Assembly (NCBI GenBank): GCA_902825865.1
Contig: CADECX010000009.1
Coordinates: 1-64,000, forward strand
DNA from: an uncultured Alphaproteobacteria bacterium
Lineage (GTDB): Bacteria > Pseudomonadota > Alphaproteobacteria > Micropepsales > Micropepsaceae
Direction: 5' to 3'
DNA: 64,000 bases
Shown here: positions 53,448-62,360 of the stretch, in pieces
How the letters are laid out: every line of letters starts with the position of its first letter
Position numbering within the stretch: the first letter of the stretch is position 1
Position numbers and translations under genes: made by a program
Notes under the pieces: model-generated
What the model saw: the letters and a program-made list of their open reading frames with translations, nothing else
Databases searched by the model: none
Told to the model about the DNA's origin: nothing

Positions 53448-54455
53448 ATGCGCATTTCCCATCTCATACTGTTTTGCGTCCTTCCCGGCTTGGCCCTCGC
53501 CCAACCCGCCGCAAAACTCGATGCTCCGGTCATCCACTATCAACACGTCGCGGCCTGGCCTACGCCCCTGAAAGGCGACAAAGGCTTTCCCGCCGGTCCG
53601 TGGAATTTCATCCAGGTCACCAGCGTGGCGGTGAAAAAGGACGGCAATATCCTGGTGATGCACCGCGGCAATGATCCCATTCTGGAATTTAAGCCCGACG
53701 GCACGGTGGTCGGCGCCTTCGGCGATGTGAAATTCAACAATGGCAAAGTGATGCCGATGGCGAAAGACGTCGCCGCCAAAAACCGCACGCCGCAAATGTC
53801 GGGCTATCAGGCGGTCTATGGCCTGGCGGGCTGCAGCAATTGCGGCGCGCATGAAGTCCGCGTGGATCCCGACGGCAATGTCTGGGTGGTGGACGCGCCT
53901 TCTCACCTGATCACCAAGATGAGCCCGCAGGGCAAAACTTTGATGACGTTGGGTACACGCGACAATTCCGGCCAAAACCAGACCAGCTTCTATCTGCCCA
54001 CCGACATCGCCTTCGCCCCCAATGGCGAGCTGATCGTCGCCGACGGCTATGGCAATGCGCGCATCGTGCGTTTTTCGAAGGAAGGCAAATATCTTGGCGC
54101 CTTCGGCATGCGCGGCAACGGCGCCGGCCAGTTCCAACTGCCCCACAATGTGGCGGTCGACGCCAAGGGGTTGATTTATGTCAGCGACCGCGAAAACCAG
54201 CGGATCGAGATCTTCGACCCATCCGGTAAATTCCTCCGCCAATGGGAGAATGTCGGCGCGCTGTCGTCGCTGATCATGACCAAGGATCAGCATATCTGGG
54301 CGGGCGGCATGCTGCGCGATTTGAACGGCAAGGCGATCGAAACCTTGCCCGGCGAAGGCGCCAATGGCCGCGCCCATGGCGGGGCGGTGGCGGCGAATGG
54401 CGATGTCTATATCGGGCTGCTGACCGGCACGGTGGAGAAATTTGTGCGCCAGTAG
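53448..54455 (+). CDS. Exported NHL-repeat beta-propeller protein
   Basis: This 335-residue protein has a signal peptide (MRISHLILFCVLPGLALA) and a six-bladed NHL-type propeller: VHRGNDPILEFKPDGTVVGA-like first blade, VRVDPDGNVWVVDAPSHLIT, YLPTDIAFAPNGELIVADGY, FQLPHNVAVDAKGLIYVSDR. It resembles peptidyl-alpha-hydroxyglycine amidating lyase-type propellers. Catalytic activity is not evident. It lies divergent from uxuA with 120 bases between. Confidence 0.82.
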   Translation: MRISHLILFCVLPGLALAQPAAKLDAPVIHYQHVAAWPTPLKGDKGFPAGPWNFIQVTSVAVKKDGNILVMHRGNDPILEFKPDGTVVGAFGDVKFNNGKVMPMAKDVAAKNRTPQMSGYQAVYGLAGCSNCGAHEVRVDPDGNVWVVDAPSHLITKMSPQGKTLMTLGTRDNSGQNQTSFYLPTDIAFAPNGELIVADGYGNARIVRFSKEGKYLGAFGMRGNGAGQFQLPHNVAVDAKGLIYVSDRENQRIEIFDPSGKFLRQWENVGALSSLIMTKDQHIWAGGMLRDLNGKAIETLPGEGANGRAHGGAVAANGDVYIGLLTGTVEKFVRQ

Positions 54456-54464
54456 GGCGAACGG

Positions 54465-54596
54465 TCAGTCCCTGCTTTTGCCCAGGTTTGAATTGCCGCG
54501 CTTGCGCGGCGACGCATCAATCCAGGCCAAGGCGAAGGCAAAGCCCAGGATTCCCAAGGTGGAGAGCGACAATACCGCCAACTCCAGATAGCCCAT
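54465..54596 (-). CDS. Small single-helix membrane protein
   Basis: The 43-residue product (ATG 54596, stop at 54465) has one membrane helix (LELAVLSLSTLGILGFAFAL) and a basic, Asn-rich tail. A GGGAG sits about 8-12 bases upstream of the start. It lies convergent with the NHL gene. No family can be named. It may be a small regulatory membrane protein. Confidence 0.5.
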   Translation of the reverse strand: MGYLELAVLSLSTLGILGFAFALAWIDASPRKRGNSNLGKSRD

Positions 54597-54749
54597 GACG
54601 TGCTCCCAGCCCTGATGGAATCACTGGCTTTTCCAGCCTTTTGTCGCAAACTGTGCCACAGACCCCGAGACTGTCGATACGTAGTTTTCCTTAACCCGGG
54701 CCGCCAGGGGATAATCCGTCCCCGTCCTGTTTCATCCCGCTACGGAGCT

Positions 54750-55022
54750 TTACGGCCGGCCTGGGCGATTCTTCAATATCACCGCCAACGCGATCAGGCT
54801 GAAGGCCAGCAGCCTGGGCAGATAGAAGAGCGGCTCATACTCATTGGCGGCGCGGCCAAAGGCCAGGCCCACCCGGCTCGCCGCCTCGATCAAAAAGGCT
54901 GCTGAAAAGAACAGGAAGAAACTGTCGCGGGTACGCACCCAGAAACGCAGGAAGAACAGCGATGCCACCAGCGATCCCATCGCCACCGCGCCCAGCATCA
55001 AACTTTCGAGCATCTGGGTCAT
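54750..55022 (-). CDS. DUF5985 membrane protein
   Basis: This 90-residue membrane protein starts at ATG 55022. It has three hydrophobic stretches (MLGAVAMGSLVASLFFLRFW, FFLFFSAAFLIEAASRVGLA, FYLPRLLAFSLIALAVILKN). It matches the small DUF5985 family. Its ATG overlaps the TGA that would end the full upstream gene (ATGA), which ties the operon together. Function is unknown. Confidence 0.82.
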   Translation of the reverse strand: MTQMLESLMLGAVAMGSLVASLFFLRFWVRTRDSFFLFFSAAFLIEAASRVGLAFGRAANEYEPLFYLPRLLAFSLIALAVILKNRPGRP

Positions 55023-55279
55023 TCCGCGTCCCACACCAGGCCGTAAAGCAACACCATGACCGACAGCAAGGCGACGCTGGCGCGCTACAAGGTCAAATCG
55101 ATGCTGTCGGGATAGACCACCTTGTCCAGCACCAACAGCGTGTTGTTGAGGGTGAAACCGGCAAAACACAGCCCGCTCCACAACAACAGCCGGAGGCGGT
55201 GCCGCCGCCATGCCGTCAGCAGAAGCAAGGCGCACAGCAAGGCCACCAGGGCGCAAAGCCCGTAGGTGATGGACGCCAT
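55019..55279 (-). pseudogene. DUF5985-family membrane protein with in-frame TAG codon
   Basis: The first 64 residues (ATG 55279) end at a TAG at 55085-55087. Reading on in the same frame gives RASVALLSVMVLLYGLVWDA, a third membrane helix, and reaches a TGA at 55019-55021 overlapping the next gene's ATG. Related proteins are about 85-95 residues, so the full frame of 86 codons is the natural one. The TAG replaces what is a Trp in related proteins (TGG to TAG). Either a nonsense mutation or readthrough. Confidence 0.75.
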
Positions 55280-55678
55280 TTACAGGTCCTTCCGCAGCTT
55301 GAAAGCGTCGGCGAATTTGCGGATGGCGATATCGCGTTCGTGGATCAGTCTGGTTACCGGCACCAGCGAGCGGGCATAGGTTTCCGCCAACCGGTCCACC
55401 ATATCCAGCATCTCGCAGTCGCGCGGCTGATAGCGAAAGAACGAACCATCCGAGACCGCCAGCTCAGAGCCCACCAGTCCGCGCAGCAACTTTGCCGCCT
55501 CGCTTTCCTCGACATAAAGCCGGCGGGCGTCATCGGGCACATTCCAGGTCTGCTGCGGCGTGGTGCGCAGCAACAACAGCGCTTCCAGCTGGGCCACGGA
55601 TGCGATGCAACGGATGAGGAAATCCCTCACCTCCACCGGAATCGGGTCGCCCGCCATTCCTGTTTCTTCGAAAACCAT
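55280..55678 (-). CDS. Conserved hypothetical protein, first gene of the DUF5985 operon
   Basis: This 132-residue soluble helical protein (ATG 55678, or 55657) has EVRDFLIRCIASVAQLEALL and LLRGLVGSELAVSDGSFFRY, resembling a degenerate winged helix. It ends with LIHERDIAIRKFADAFKLRK. Its stop directly abuts the next ATG (TAAATG). I cannot name the family. It may regulate or assist the two small membrane proteins encoded after it. Confidence 0.75.
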   Translation of the reverse strand: MVFEETGMAGDPIPVEVRDFLIRCIASVAQLEALLLLRTTPQQTWNVPDDARRLYVEESEAAKLLRGLVGSELAVSDGSFFRYQPRDCEMLDMVDRLAETYARSLVPVTRLIHERDIAIRKFADAFKLRKDL

Positions 55679-55730
55679 GCGACCGCTTTAGCGCCGCCGC
55701 CGCAACAGATCAACGGTTAACGTCCTGCGG

Positions 55731-56660
55731 TCAGGCTTTCACATATTTGTCGAACCAGGCCAGGGTGCGCGACCAGGCTTCCTTGGCGGCGGCCTCGTCA
55801 TAGCGCGGCGTGGTGTCGTTGTGAAAACCGTGATTGGCCTTGGGGTAGATGTGCCCTTCATGGGGAACACCCGCCTGGGTCAGCGCCGCGTCGAAGGCGG
55901 GCCAGCCCGCATTGATGCGCGTATCGAGTTCCCCGTACTGCGCGTTGATTGGAGCCTTGATCTTGGGAACATCCTCGGGCGCCGTTTGGCCGCCATAGTA
56001 AGGCACGCCCGCCGCCAGATCGGCTCCCATGCGCACCGCCAGATAGCCGACAATGCCGCCGCCGAAACAGAAGCCGACCGCGCCAATCTTGCCGGTGCAA
56101 TCGGAACGGCTCTTGAGCGAGACCGCCGCGGCATAGAGATCCTCGCGCATCTTTTCGCGGTCGACCGTCTGGAACAGTTTGCCGCCGTTTTCGTCATCGC
56201 CCGAATAGCCGCCGACCGAGGTCAAGCCGTCGGGCGCCATCGCCATATAGCCCGATACCGCCAGCCGCCGCGCCACATCCTTGACGTAAGGGTTGAGGCC
56301 GCGATTTTCGTGGATCACCAGAATGCCCGGCAGCTTGCCTTTAGAATTTGGGGGGGCGCTGGCTGGCCTGGCCAGATAGCAATCGATATGGCCGGTTCCC
56401 GCCGGCGACGGCACCGTGACCTTCTCGGTCTTCAGCCGCTTGTCGTCCTCCGGCACCTGGATCGCCCAGGCGTAATTGGGCCGCAGCATCTCCACCAGGG
56501 CAACGGCGCTTACGGTAGCGGTAGCGTATTTGCCGGCGCCGGTAACGAATTCCCGCCGCCCGATTCGGCCATGAACATAGGAATCCAGCAGGTCCAGCAG
56601 GCCTTGAGGGAACTCCGCTGCCTGTTTGCGTTCAAGCTTTGCCTTAGTCAAAGCGTCCAT
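55731..56660 (-). CDS. Dienelactone hydrolase family protein, exported
   Basis: This 309-residue protein has a twin-arginine segment (GRIGRREFVTGAGKYATATV), so it is probably exported folded by Tat. The alpha/beta-hydrolase domain has GAVGFCFGGGIVGY with the nucleophilic Cys, YGGQTAPEDVPKIKAPINAQ and the catalytic His in KANHGFHNDT. The Asp lies near ELDTRINAGW. It may cleave a lactone or ester. The start is ATG 56660. Confidence 0.9.
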   Translation of the reverse strand: MDALTKAKLERKQAAEFPQGLLDLLDSYVHGRIGRREFVTGAGKYATATVSAVALVEMLRPNYAWAIQVPEDDKRLKTEKVTVPSPAGTGHIDCYLARPASAPPNSKGKLPGILVIHENRGLNPYVKDVARRLAVSGYMAMAPDGLTSVGGYSGDDENGGKLFQTVDREKMREDLYAAAVSLKSRSDCTGKIGAVGFCFGGGIVGYLAVRMGADLAAGVPYYGGQTAPEDVPKIKAPINAQYGELDTRINAGWPAFDAALTQAGVPHEGHIYPKANHGFHNDTTPRYDEAAAKEAWSRTLAWFDKYVKA

Positions 56661-56768
56661 CCCACTCTCCCTTAACGATCTTCTTGGCGGCCAGCATGCC
56701 CAAAAACGCTCTGGAGTTCGAGCGCCTACAAGTGTAAAATTTGTCCCGCAGCGTAGAGGAATTGCGTC

Positions 56769-57272
56769 ATGCGCATGCTACCCCTTCTTTTCCTGGCCTT
56801 GCTTGCAACCCCAGCCTTGGCTCTGCCGGACGATCCTTCCTATCCGGTCAAGCCCGACACGCCCAGCGGCTCGGGCGACCCCAATGCCGCGACCTGCCGC
56901 GCGCCCCAGCCACTGCCCTCCGGCGGCATGGGTCCGAAGATCTGCATGAAGAATGAGGTCTGGGTGCGGTTGAGCCTGACCGGCAAGGATCTCAGCGCCG
57001 ACGGCAAGAGCGTCTTTGACCGTCCCAACGTGGTTGCGCCCACCGGCGAGGGCAATCCCGACGCCGTGACCTGCCGCAAGCCGATTCCGCGGACCGCTTC
57101 CCGCACCAGCTTCGGACCCCAGGTCTGCCTGACCAATGGGCAATGGAAAGAGATCGCTGACAAGGGCATGTCGGTGGACATCAATGGCGACGTTATGAGG
57201 CGTCCGGTGGGTGTGGCCGGTGACGGCGCCTTCCCGGTTACCTCCGTCGACAGAGGACCACCGGTCCGCTAG
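56769..57272 (+). CDS. Exported protein with two Cys-containing repeats
   Basis: This 167-residue protein has a signal peptide (MRMLPLLFLALLATPALA). Two homologous modules follow: PNAATCRAPQPLPSGG...GPKICMKNEVW (about 37-70) and PDAVTCRKPIPRTASR...GPQVCLTNGQWKE (about 90-125). Each has two cysteines that could pair. I recognise no family. Probably periplasmic or surface-exposed. It is flanked by unrelated genes. Confidence 0.75.
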   Translation: MRMLPLLFLALLATPALALPDDPSYPVKPDTPSGSGDPNAATCRAPQPLPSGGMGPKICMKNEVWVRLSLTGKDLSADGKSVFDRPNVVAPTGEGNPDAVTCRKPIPRTASRTSFGPQVCLTNGQWKEIADKGMSVDINGDVMRRPVGVAGDGAFPVTSVDRGPPVR

Positions 57273-57280
57273 CAGATTGG

Positions 57281-58292
57281 CTAATCCCGGATCGCTTCGC
57301 TCAATTGTTCCTCGGCGAATTCCGCGTCGGTCAGATCGGCGGCCAAGAGTGAGCCGTCGTTCATCTTCAAGCCGCCAAGTTTCGCGTCTTTGAAGTGCGC
57401 ATGCGCCAGCTTGGCGCCCCGCAAGGAGGCGCCGCGCAAATCGGCCTGGGTGAAATTGGCGCCGCGAAGATCGGCGCCGTCCAGCTTGGCGGCCTGAAGC
57501 TGGCAGCCGGAAAAATCCATCTCAATGGCGAGGGCCCGGCGCGCCGTGATGCCGGGAAGCCGCCGGCCCGCCGGTGGCGATCCAGCGTTCATGGCTGGTC
57601 ACCAGCGCCTTTAATTCCTCCACCTTGGCCTGCGCTTCAGGACTGACATCCTGAACCGCGCCCGCCAGGGCTTCGGGTGGCACCTTCAATTCCTCCAGAT
57701 TGACCCCGATCAGCACCGCGCCCTTGAACACGGCATTGGTCAGGGCGGCGGCCTTGAACCGGGCGCCATGCAGCAACGCGCCGGTGAAATTCACCCCGTC
57801 CAGCTTGGCATTGCCGAAGGACACGCCCTTCATCGAACAGTTGGAGAAATCCACCCCCTGATTGGCCCCCGCGCTGCGGTCGACAATCTGCGACAGGTCC
57901 CCCGCATACATCATGGTGCCCGAACGCAGATCGGCATTGTCGAGATTGGAATAAGCCAGCTTCGCGCCCCGGAAAGACGAGCCGCGCAAATCGGCCCGTG
58001 TCAGCTTGGCATGGCGCAGATCGCAATCGCGCAGATCGGCGCAATAAAGACTCACACGGTGCAGGTTGGAGCCATAGAGCGACGCGCCCACCAGCGAGGC
58101 GCCGGTCAGATCGATTTCCTCCAGATTGCGGTTGGCGAGATTGAGACCGTCCAGCCGGGCATGCGCCATCTGCGCCCGCATCCCGCCCTGATGCGAAAGA
58201 TAGCGCGCATGCGCGCTCAGCTTCTTGTTCAACTCTTCCTGGGTGAGCTGCGCCGACTTTTTGCCGTAAGGGTCTTGTAACATCGCCCCCAT
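57281..58292 (-). pseudogene. Pentapeptide-repeat protein with a frameshift
   Basis: Two frames joined by a +1 shift near 57567-57569 (a CCC run, GGG on the minus strand) make one protein of about 336 residues. The upstream part starts at MGAMLQDPYGKKS (ATG 58292). It has about a dozen A(D/N)LXX pentapeptide repeats (LDGLNLANRNLEEIDLTGAS, LRGSSFRGAKLAYSNLDNAD), then a helix ending HERWIATGG. The downstream part resumes with RRLPGITARRALAIEMDFSG and another repeat set. Removing one base restores a continuous gene. It may be a recent mutation, or a sequencing error. Confidence 0.7.
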
Positions 58293-58339
58293 CGTCCCGA
58301 ATCCCGGTTGAAGATTGGCTCTCGCGAAAGCCCTAGGCA

Positions 58340-58819
58340 ATGCGAAGACAAATGCAGCCAGCGGCAACTTCACTGCCCAATCAGGCACTATTCCGGCTAC
58401 TGACTAATCGTCAGTGGCCAATTCTTCTTGTGTACACAACCGGCGCCGGCGTCATAGTGACGGACCTTGGCCGGGAGCTAGGTGATTGGAGGGAGCGGAA
58501 GCACACTCGACCTACATTCGCTGTAATTGCTCTGGTTCTCGCTTCAACCGGCCAGGCATGCGCGGCCGCCTGCTCGCATCCGCAAAACCTTGAAATTCTC
58601 CGCGCGCTCGGCCCCGAAAATTCCGTCGGAAAAGCCCTGGATGTCCTGAAAAAGCGCAAAACCAATGTCAGGATGACATACAAGGCCGACGGGCAGTCCT
58701 TGGAGGTGTCGGTTTATTCCGATTTTCCCGGCGGCTTTATCGTCACCTATACCGAATTGCTGTCATTGTCTTTCAGCAGCCAGGGCGTACAGACCGGCTC
58801 GTCGTGCAAAAACTTTTAA
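58340..58819 (+). CDS. Small protein with internal export-type segment, unknown
   Basis: The longest frame is 159 residues, but the first 50 overlap the other strand's gene and look non-coding. A hydrophobic segment RPTFAVIALVLASTGQACAA ending in an Ala-x-Ala site resembles a signal peptide with a start near GTG 58457. The rest (NLEILRALGPENSVGKALDV and FPGGFIVTYTELLSLSFSSQ) looks protein-like. The start is not fixed. No family is recognised. Confidence 0.5.
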   Translation: MRRQMQPAATSLPNQALFRLLTNRQWPILLVYTTGAGVIVTDLGRELGDWRERKHTRPTFAVIALVLASTGQACAAACSHPQNLEILRALGPENSVGKALDVLKKRKTNVRMTYKADGQSLEVSVYSDFPGGFIVTYTELLSLSFSSQGVQTGSSCKNF

Positions 58820-58859
58820 CACCGGGCCGTAAACTACGACATGGTAATCTGGTGACGCC

Positions 58860-59345
58860 TCATTGCCTGGCGTTGAACACCACATAGCGGAATTTCACGG
58901 TCGGGCTTTTGACCTCGAACAGATGCGGCATGCCCGCCGGTATCTGCAGGAAATCACCAGTACGCACGGTGATGCTGGTGCCGCCGGAAATGCCGTCGCC
59001 GCGGATCTGGCCGGGCGCACTCTCCCGCGCATTGGTGACGGTGCCGCCATAGGTCAAAATCGACTCGCCCGACAGCACATGGATGTAGTGCGTCCGGTAA
59101 GTGTGCACTTCCGGCTCATTGCCCTTGTCGGTGCGCTGGGCATATTCGACATCGTAGTCTTCATGATCGACCGGAAAAGACGTCTTGACCCCGGCACCCG
59201 GCTTGTCGGTCAGGGCTTCGACCTCCTTGGCCGGGATGAATTTGAACGCTTCCGGCGGCCGGGCGCGCAAAGGCGTCTGCGCGAATGCGCCTGGCGTCAG
59301 CAATGCGACGGCGAAAAGTGAAGCGGCTATTTTGTAAAATCTCAT
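58860..59345 (-). CDS. Exported cupin-domain protein
   Basis: This 161-residue protein has a signal peptide (MRFYKIAASLFAVALLTPGA, cleavage after FAQ) and a small cupin barrel: EVHTYRTHYIHVLSGESILT for the first metal-binding strand, GGTSITVRTGDFLQIPAGMP and HLFEVKS for the second. The histidines HTYRTHYIH and PHLFEV could bind a metal. Function unknown. It is 23 bases from the molybdenum hydroxylase gene in the same direction and may be co-transcribed. Confidence 0.83.
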   Translation of the reverse strand: MRFYKIAASLFAVALLTPGAFAQTPLRARPPEAFKFIPAKEVEALTDKPGAGVKTSFPVDHEDYDVEYAQRTDKGNEPEVHTYRTHYIHVLSGESILTYGGTVTNARESAPGQIRGDGISGGTSITVRTGDFLQIPAGMPHLFEVKSPTVKFRYVVFNARQ

Positions 59346-59367
59346 CCTGGGCCCCTTTGTTGCGCCG

Positions 59368-61701
59368 CTACGCCTGAAGCAAGCCCTTCACATAAGAAGG
59401 GCGTAGCGGCAACCTGCGGACCGGCTTGCCCGTGGCGTCGAAAAGTGCGGCGGCGATGGCCGGCGACGCCAACGCATTGGCGGCTTCCGAACCCCCGCCA
59501 TAGCTTCCCACTTCCGGCCGGTGCACCAGCACGACCTTGACTTCGGGCATGTCCGCCATTTTCAGGATAGGATAGCTCTGCCAATCGCGCGCGGTGACGC
59601 CACTTTCGTCAAACGCGACTTCTTCATAAAGCGCTTCGCTGACGCCCATCAATATGCCGCCCTCCACCTGACGTTTCAGCTGCTGCGGATTGACGACAAT
59701 ACCCGGCTCCACCACCACCGTGATCTTCTCGACAGCAAGTGCGCCAGTGGCCGGTGTGACTGCGATCTGGCAAGCGCAAGCCCAGTAAGTACCGCTGCGC
59801 AGCATCACGGACACGCCCTGGCCGCGCATCTCGCCGGCCGACGCTGCGCGCGGATTGGGTGCCGGCCTTGTCTCCCATCCGGATTCCTGGCGCAGGCGCG
59901 CAAGGACGGACTTCAACCGCTCCTCCTTGGCATGATCGATACGAAACTGGATGGCGTCGGCGCCCGCCAGCGCAGCCGCTTCGCTGAGCGCGAGCTCGCG
60001 CGGAAAATTCTGCTGATACTGTCCCGGCGTGCGCATGGCGTGATCGCGCAGTCCCGCCGCAAGCGGGGAATCAAGCTGTCCGATCTGCCAGGTGCTATGC
60101 CCGCGTTCCTCGGAATTCAAAATACCGTCATAGACCCATTCGTCATACAGCGTGTTCCCCGAAGCGGGCCTGTCCTTGTCGCCAGGGGGGCGCTGGGTCG
60201 GCAGGCCGGCCAGCACCGCACCGATGGGCCGGTCGTCCTGGCCCGCGGGCATGTGATGGTTGGCTTGATAAGCGGCGATCCGGCCGCCCGCATCCAAACC
60301 GATCCTTATGTCGGAATAGGCCGCGGGCGATTGGGTCGACCATTGCATATCGTCGGCGCGCATCCATTGCACCCGCACCGGACGCCCCAATTCCTTGGAC
60401 AGGATCACGGCCTCGTCTTCTCCGCCCGCATTGCCGCCATTCGATCGGCCGTAATGGCCCGCACCCGCATAAGTCCTGACGATCACCTTGTCCGCGGTGA
60501 TCCCCAGCATCAGGGCAATCTGAACACGAAGCTGCTGGGCATTCTGGGTGTGGGTGTGGACCGTCACCATGCCATCGGGCTGGACATCGGCCAGCGCCAT
60601 GGTCGGGCCGATGGGCGCATGCTTCATGTAGGGCAATTCATAGCTGGCGGAGAATTTCTTGGCCGCCGCCGCCATGGCGGACGCGGCATCGCCCTTGTTC
60701 GCCGCGCCCTTGTTCACGCGCGCGGACTTCCAGTCCGCTTCGCTGCGCAGATGGCGGAACAGATTGGCCTGGCCAGGCAACCCCTTCCAGTCCGACCATT
60801 TGGTCGCCGCGGCGACCTGGCGGGCAGCCTGAATGGCTTCCCACTCATCCGGTGCCACCACACCAACCAGATTGCCTTTGACGATCACTTGCGTGTTGGG
60901 GAATTTGGCCTTGTCGAACGCACCCACCGAGACAAGGGTCGAACCCAAGGTGGCCGGATGCACCATCCGGGCATGCAGCATGCCCGGCAGCTTGACATTG
61001 GTGACCCATAATTCCTTGGCGGTGACCTTGGAGACGATGGCGCTGTTCTTGAAGGACTTGCCGATGACCTTGTAGCTGGCGACCGGTTTCATCGGCGGAT
61101 TCCCCTCCACCGCCAAACCCATAAAGCCCTCGATTTGGCCCCTTATGGGTATGGTGAGCTTCAGGTTCTGGTCCTTGACCAGCTCCCCATAGCGGATGCG
61201 TTTGCCGCCCCCGGACACAACGCCGTCCGCGACGGAGAGCTGGTCCCTTGCAACACCCAGGCGCTGCGCCGCCAGCTCCAGCAAGGCCTGTCTTGCATAG
61301 GCCGCCACCTTGCGCAGGTTCGGCATGCCGTTGCCATTCACGTCTCCCAGGAATCCGAACGTGCCGCCGCCGTCCGGCGTGCGGTCGGTGTCGGCAGAGA
61401 CCACCCTGGTGATGGCTTCGAACGGAATATCCAGCTCCTCGGCGACGATCTGGCGATAGGCGGTATAGATTGAGCCTTGGCCGAAATCGGATTTTCCGGT
61501 GCGGATCAGAACCGTGTTGTCGGCGCCAATCTCGATCCAGGAAGAGAGCATGGCGGGATTCAGCGTGGTGTTGGGCGCAGCCGCCTGGGCGCCATCAGGC
61601 AAAACCTCCAGCGCGACCACCAACGCGCCGCCGCCCGCCAGGAAGCCCCGGCGGCTCAGTTGCGCGCCATGAATGTCGATGACTTCGCTCACCGGCCTCA
61701 T
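59368..61701 (-). CDS. Xanthine dehydrogenase-family molybdopterin-binding subunit, exported
   Basis: This 777-residue protein is the large subunit of a molybdenum hydroxylase, nearest in layout to isoquinoline 1-oxidoreductase beta subunits. It starts with a Tat leader (AQLSRRGFLAGGGALVVALE). Blocks include KSDFGQGSIYTAYRQIVAEE, TYAGAGHYGRSNGGNAGGED and the late EVGSYGGGSEAANALASP with the catalytic Glu region. ATG 61701 overlaps the stop of the small subunit gene (ATGA). It would oxidise N-heteroaromatic or aldehyde substrates in the periplasm. Confidence 0.92.
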   Translation of the reverse strand: MRPVSEVIDIHGAQLSRRGFLAGGGALVVALEVLPDGAQAAAPNTTLNPAMLSSWIEIGADNTVLIRTGKSDFGQGSIYTAYRQIVAEELDIPFEAITRVVSADTDRTPDGGGTFGFLGDVNGNGMPNLRKVAAYARQALLELAAQRLGVARDQLSVADGVVSGGGKRIRYGELVKDQNLKLTIPIRGQIEGFMGLAVEGNPPMKPVASYKVIGKSFKNSAIVSKVTAKELWVTNVKLPGMLHARMVHPATLGSTLVSVGAFDKAKFPNTQVIVKGNLVGVVAPDEWEAIQAARQVAAATKWSDWKGLPGQANLFRHLRSEADWKSARVNKGAANKGDAASAMAAAAKKFSASYELPYMKHAPIGPTMALADVQPDGMVTVHTHTQNAQQLRVQIALMLGITADKVIVRTYAGAGHYGRSNGGNAGGEDEAVILSKELGRPVRVQWMRADDMQWSTQSPAAYSDIRIGLDAGGRIAAYQANHHMPAGQDDRPIGAVLAGLPTQRPPGDKDRPASGNTLYDEWVYDGILNSEERGHSTWQIGQLDSPLAAGLRDHAMRTPGQYQQNFPRELALSEAAALAGADAIQFRIDHAKEERLKSVLARLRQESGWETRPAPNPRAASAGEMRGQGVSVMLRSGTYWACACQIAVTPATGALAVEKITVVVEPGIVVNPQQLKRQVEGGILMGVSEALYEEVAFDESGVTARDWQSYPILKMADMPEVKVVLVHRPEVGSYGGGSEAANALASPAIAAALFDATGKPVRRLPLRPSYVKGLLQA

Positions 61702-62225
61702 GTGTTGCCGCTCTTCATCATCAATGCGGAGGCGAGCCGCACCGCCTCCAGGATTGCGGCATAGCTTCCGCAGCGGCACAGATGCGCCGAGGGTCCCGAT
61801 GTGGTGAAGGCCGCCTTGATCTCCGCGTCTGTGGGACTGGGTGTCTTCTCCAGCAATTCGGTGGCTTTGATCATCATGCCGTTCTGGCAGAAACCGCACA
61901 GCGGCGTCTGTTCCTCAATCCAGGCCGTCTGCACCGGGTGCAGGGTTTTTTCGGCCTCCGCCGGCGGCAGCTTTTTTTGCCTGGCCCAGCGCGCGGGCAA
62001 ACCCTCGATGGTGGTCACCTCTTTGCCCAGGGCCATGGACACAGGCGTCACGCAGGCCCGCACCTCCCTGCCGTCCAGCAACACCGAGCAAGCCCCGCAT
62101 TGCGCCAGGCCACAGCCAAATTGCGGACTGGTCACATCCAATTCATTGCGCAAGACATAGAGAAGCGGCGTGTCGACGGGCGACTGCACTTCGCGCTGCG
62201 CGCCATTGACCGTGATCGCCGCCAT
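61698..62225 (-). CDS. (2Fe-2S)-binding subunit of the molybdenum hydroxylase
   Basis: This 175-residue protein holds two iron-sulfur clusters and transfers electrons from the large subunit. The N-terminal cluster has CGLAQCGACSVLLDG (C-x4-C-x2-C) near residue 48. The C-terminal one has TPLCGFCQNGMMIKATELLE and SAHLCRCGSYAAILEAVR. It starts at ATG 62225, as homologs begin with MAAITVNG-like sequence, and lies directly upstream of the large subunit, coupled by ATGA. Confidence 0.94.
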   Translation of the reverse strand: MAAITVNGAQREVQSPVDTPLLYVLRNELDVTSPQFGCGLAQCGACSVLLDGREVRACVTPVSMALGKEVTTIEGLPARWARQKKLPPAEAEKTLHPVQTAWIEEQTPLCGFCQNGMMIKATELLEKTPSPTDAEIKAAFTTSGPSAHLCRCGSYAAILEAVRLASALMMKSGNT

Positions 62226-62360
62226 AACCGTCTCCGTGAAGCCGCCACCAGCCGGTGGCATCGGGACGGAACTCTAAATGCAAATCTTTTCCGGCGCTAT
62301 CGCTGCCTGTCACCGGCAGCGGGATATCGCGGGCACAACATGACTTTAAAGTTAGGAATC

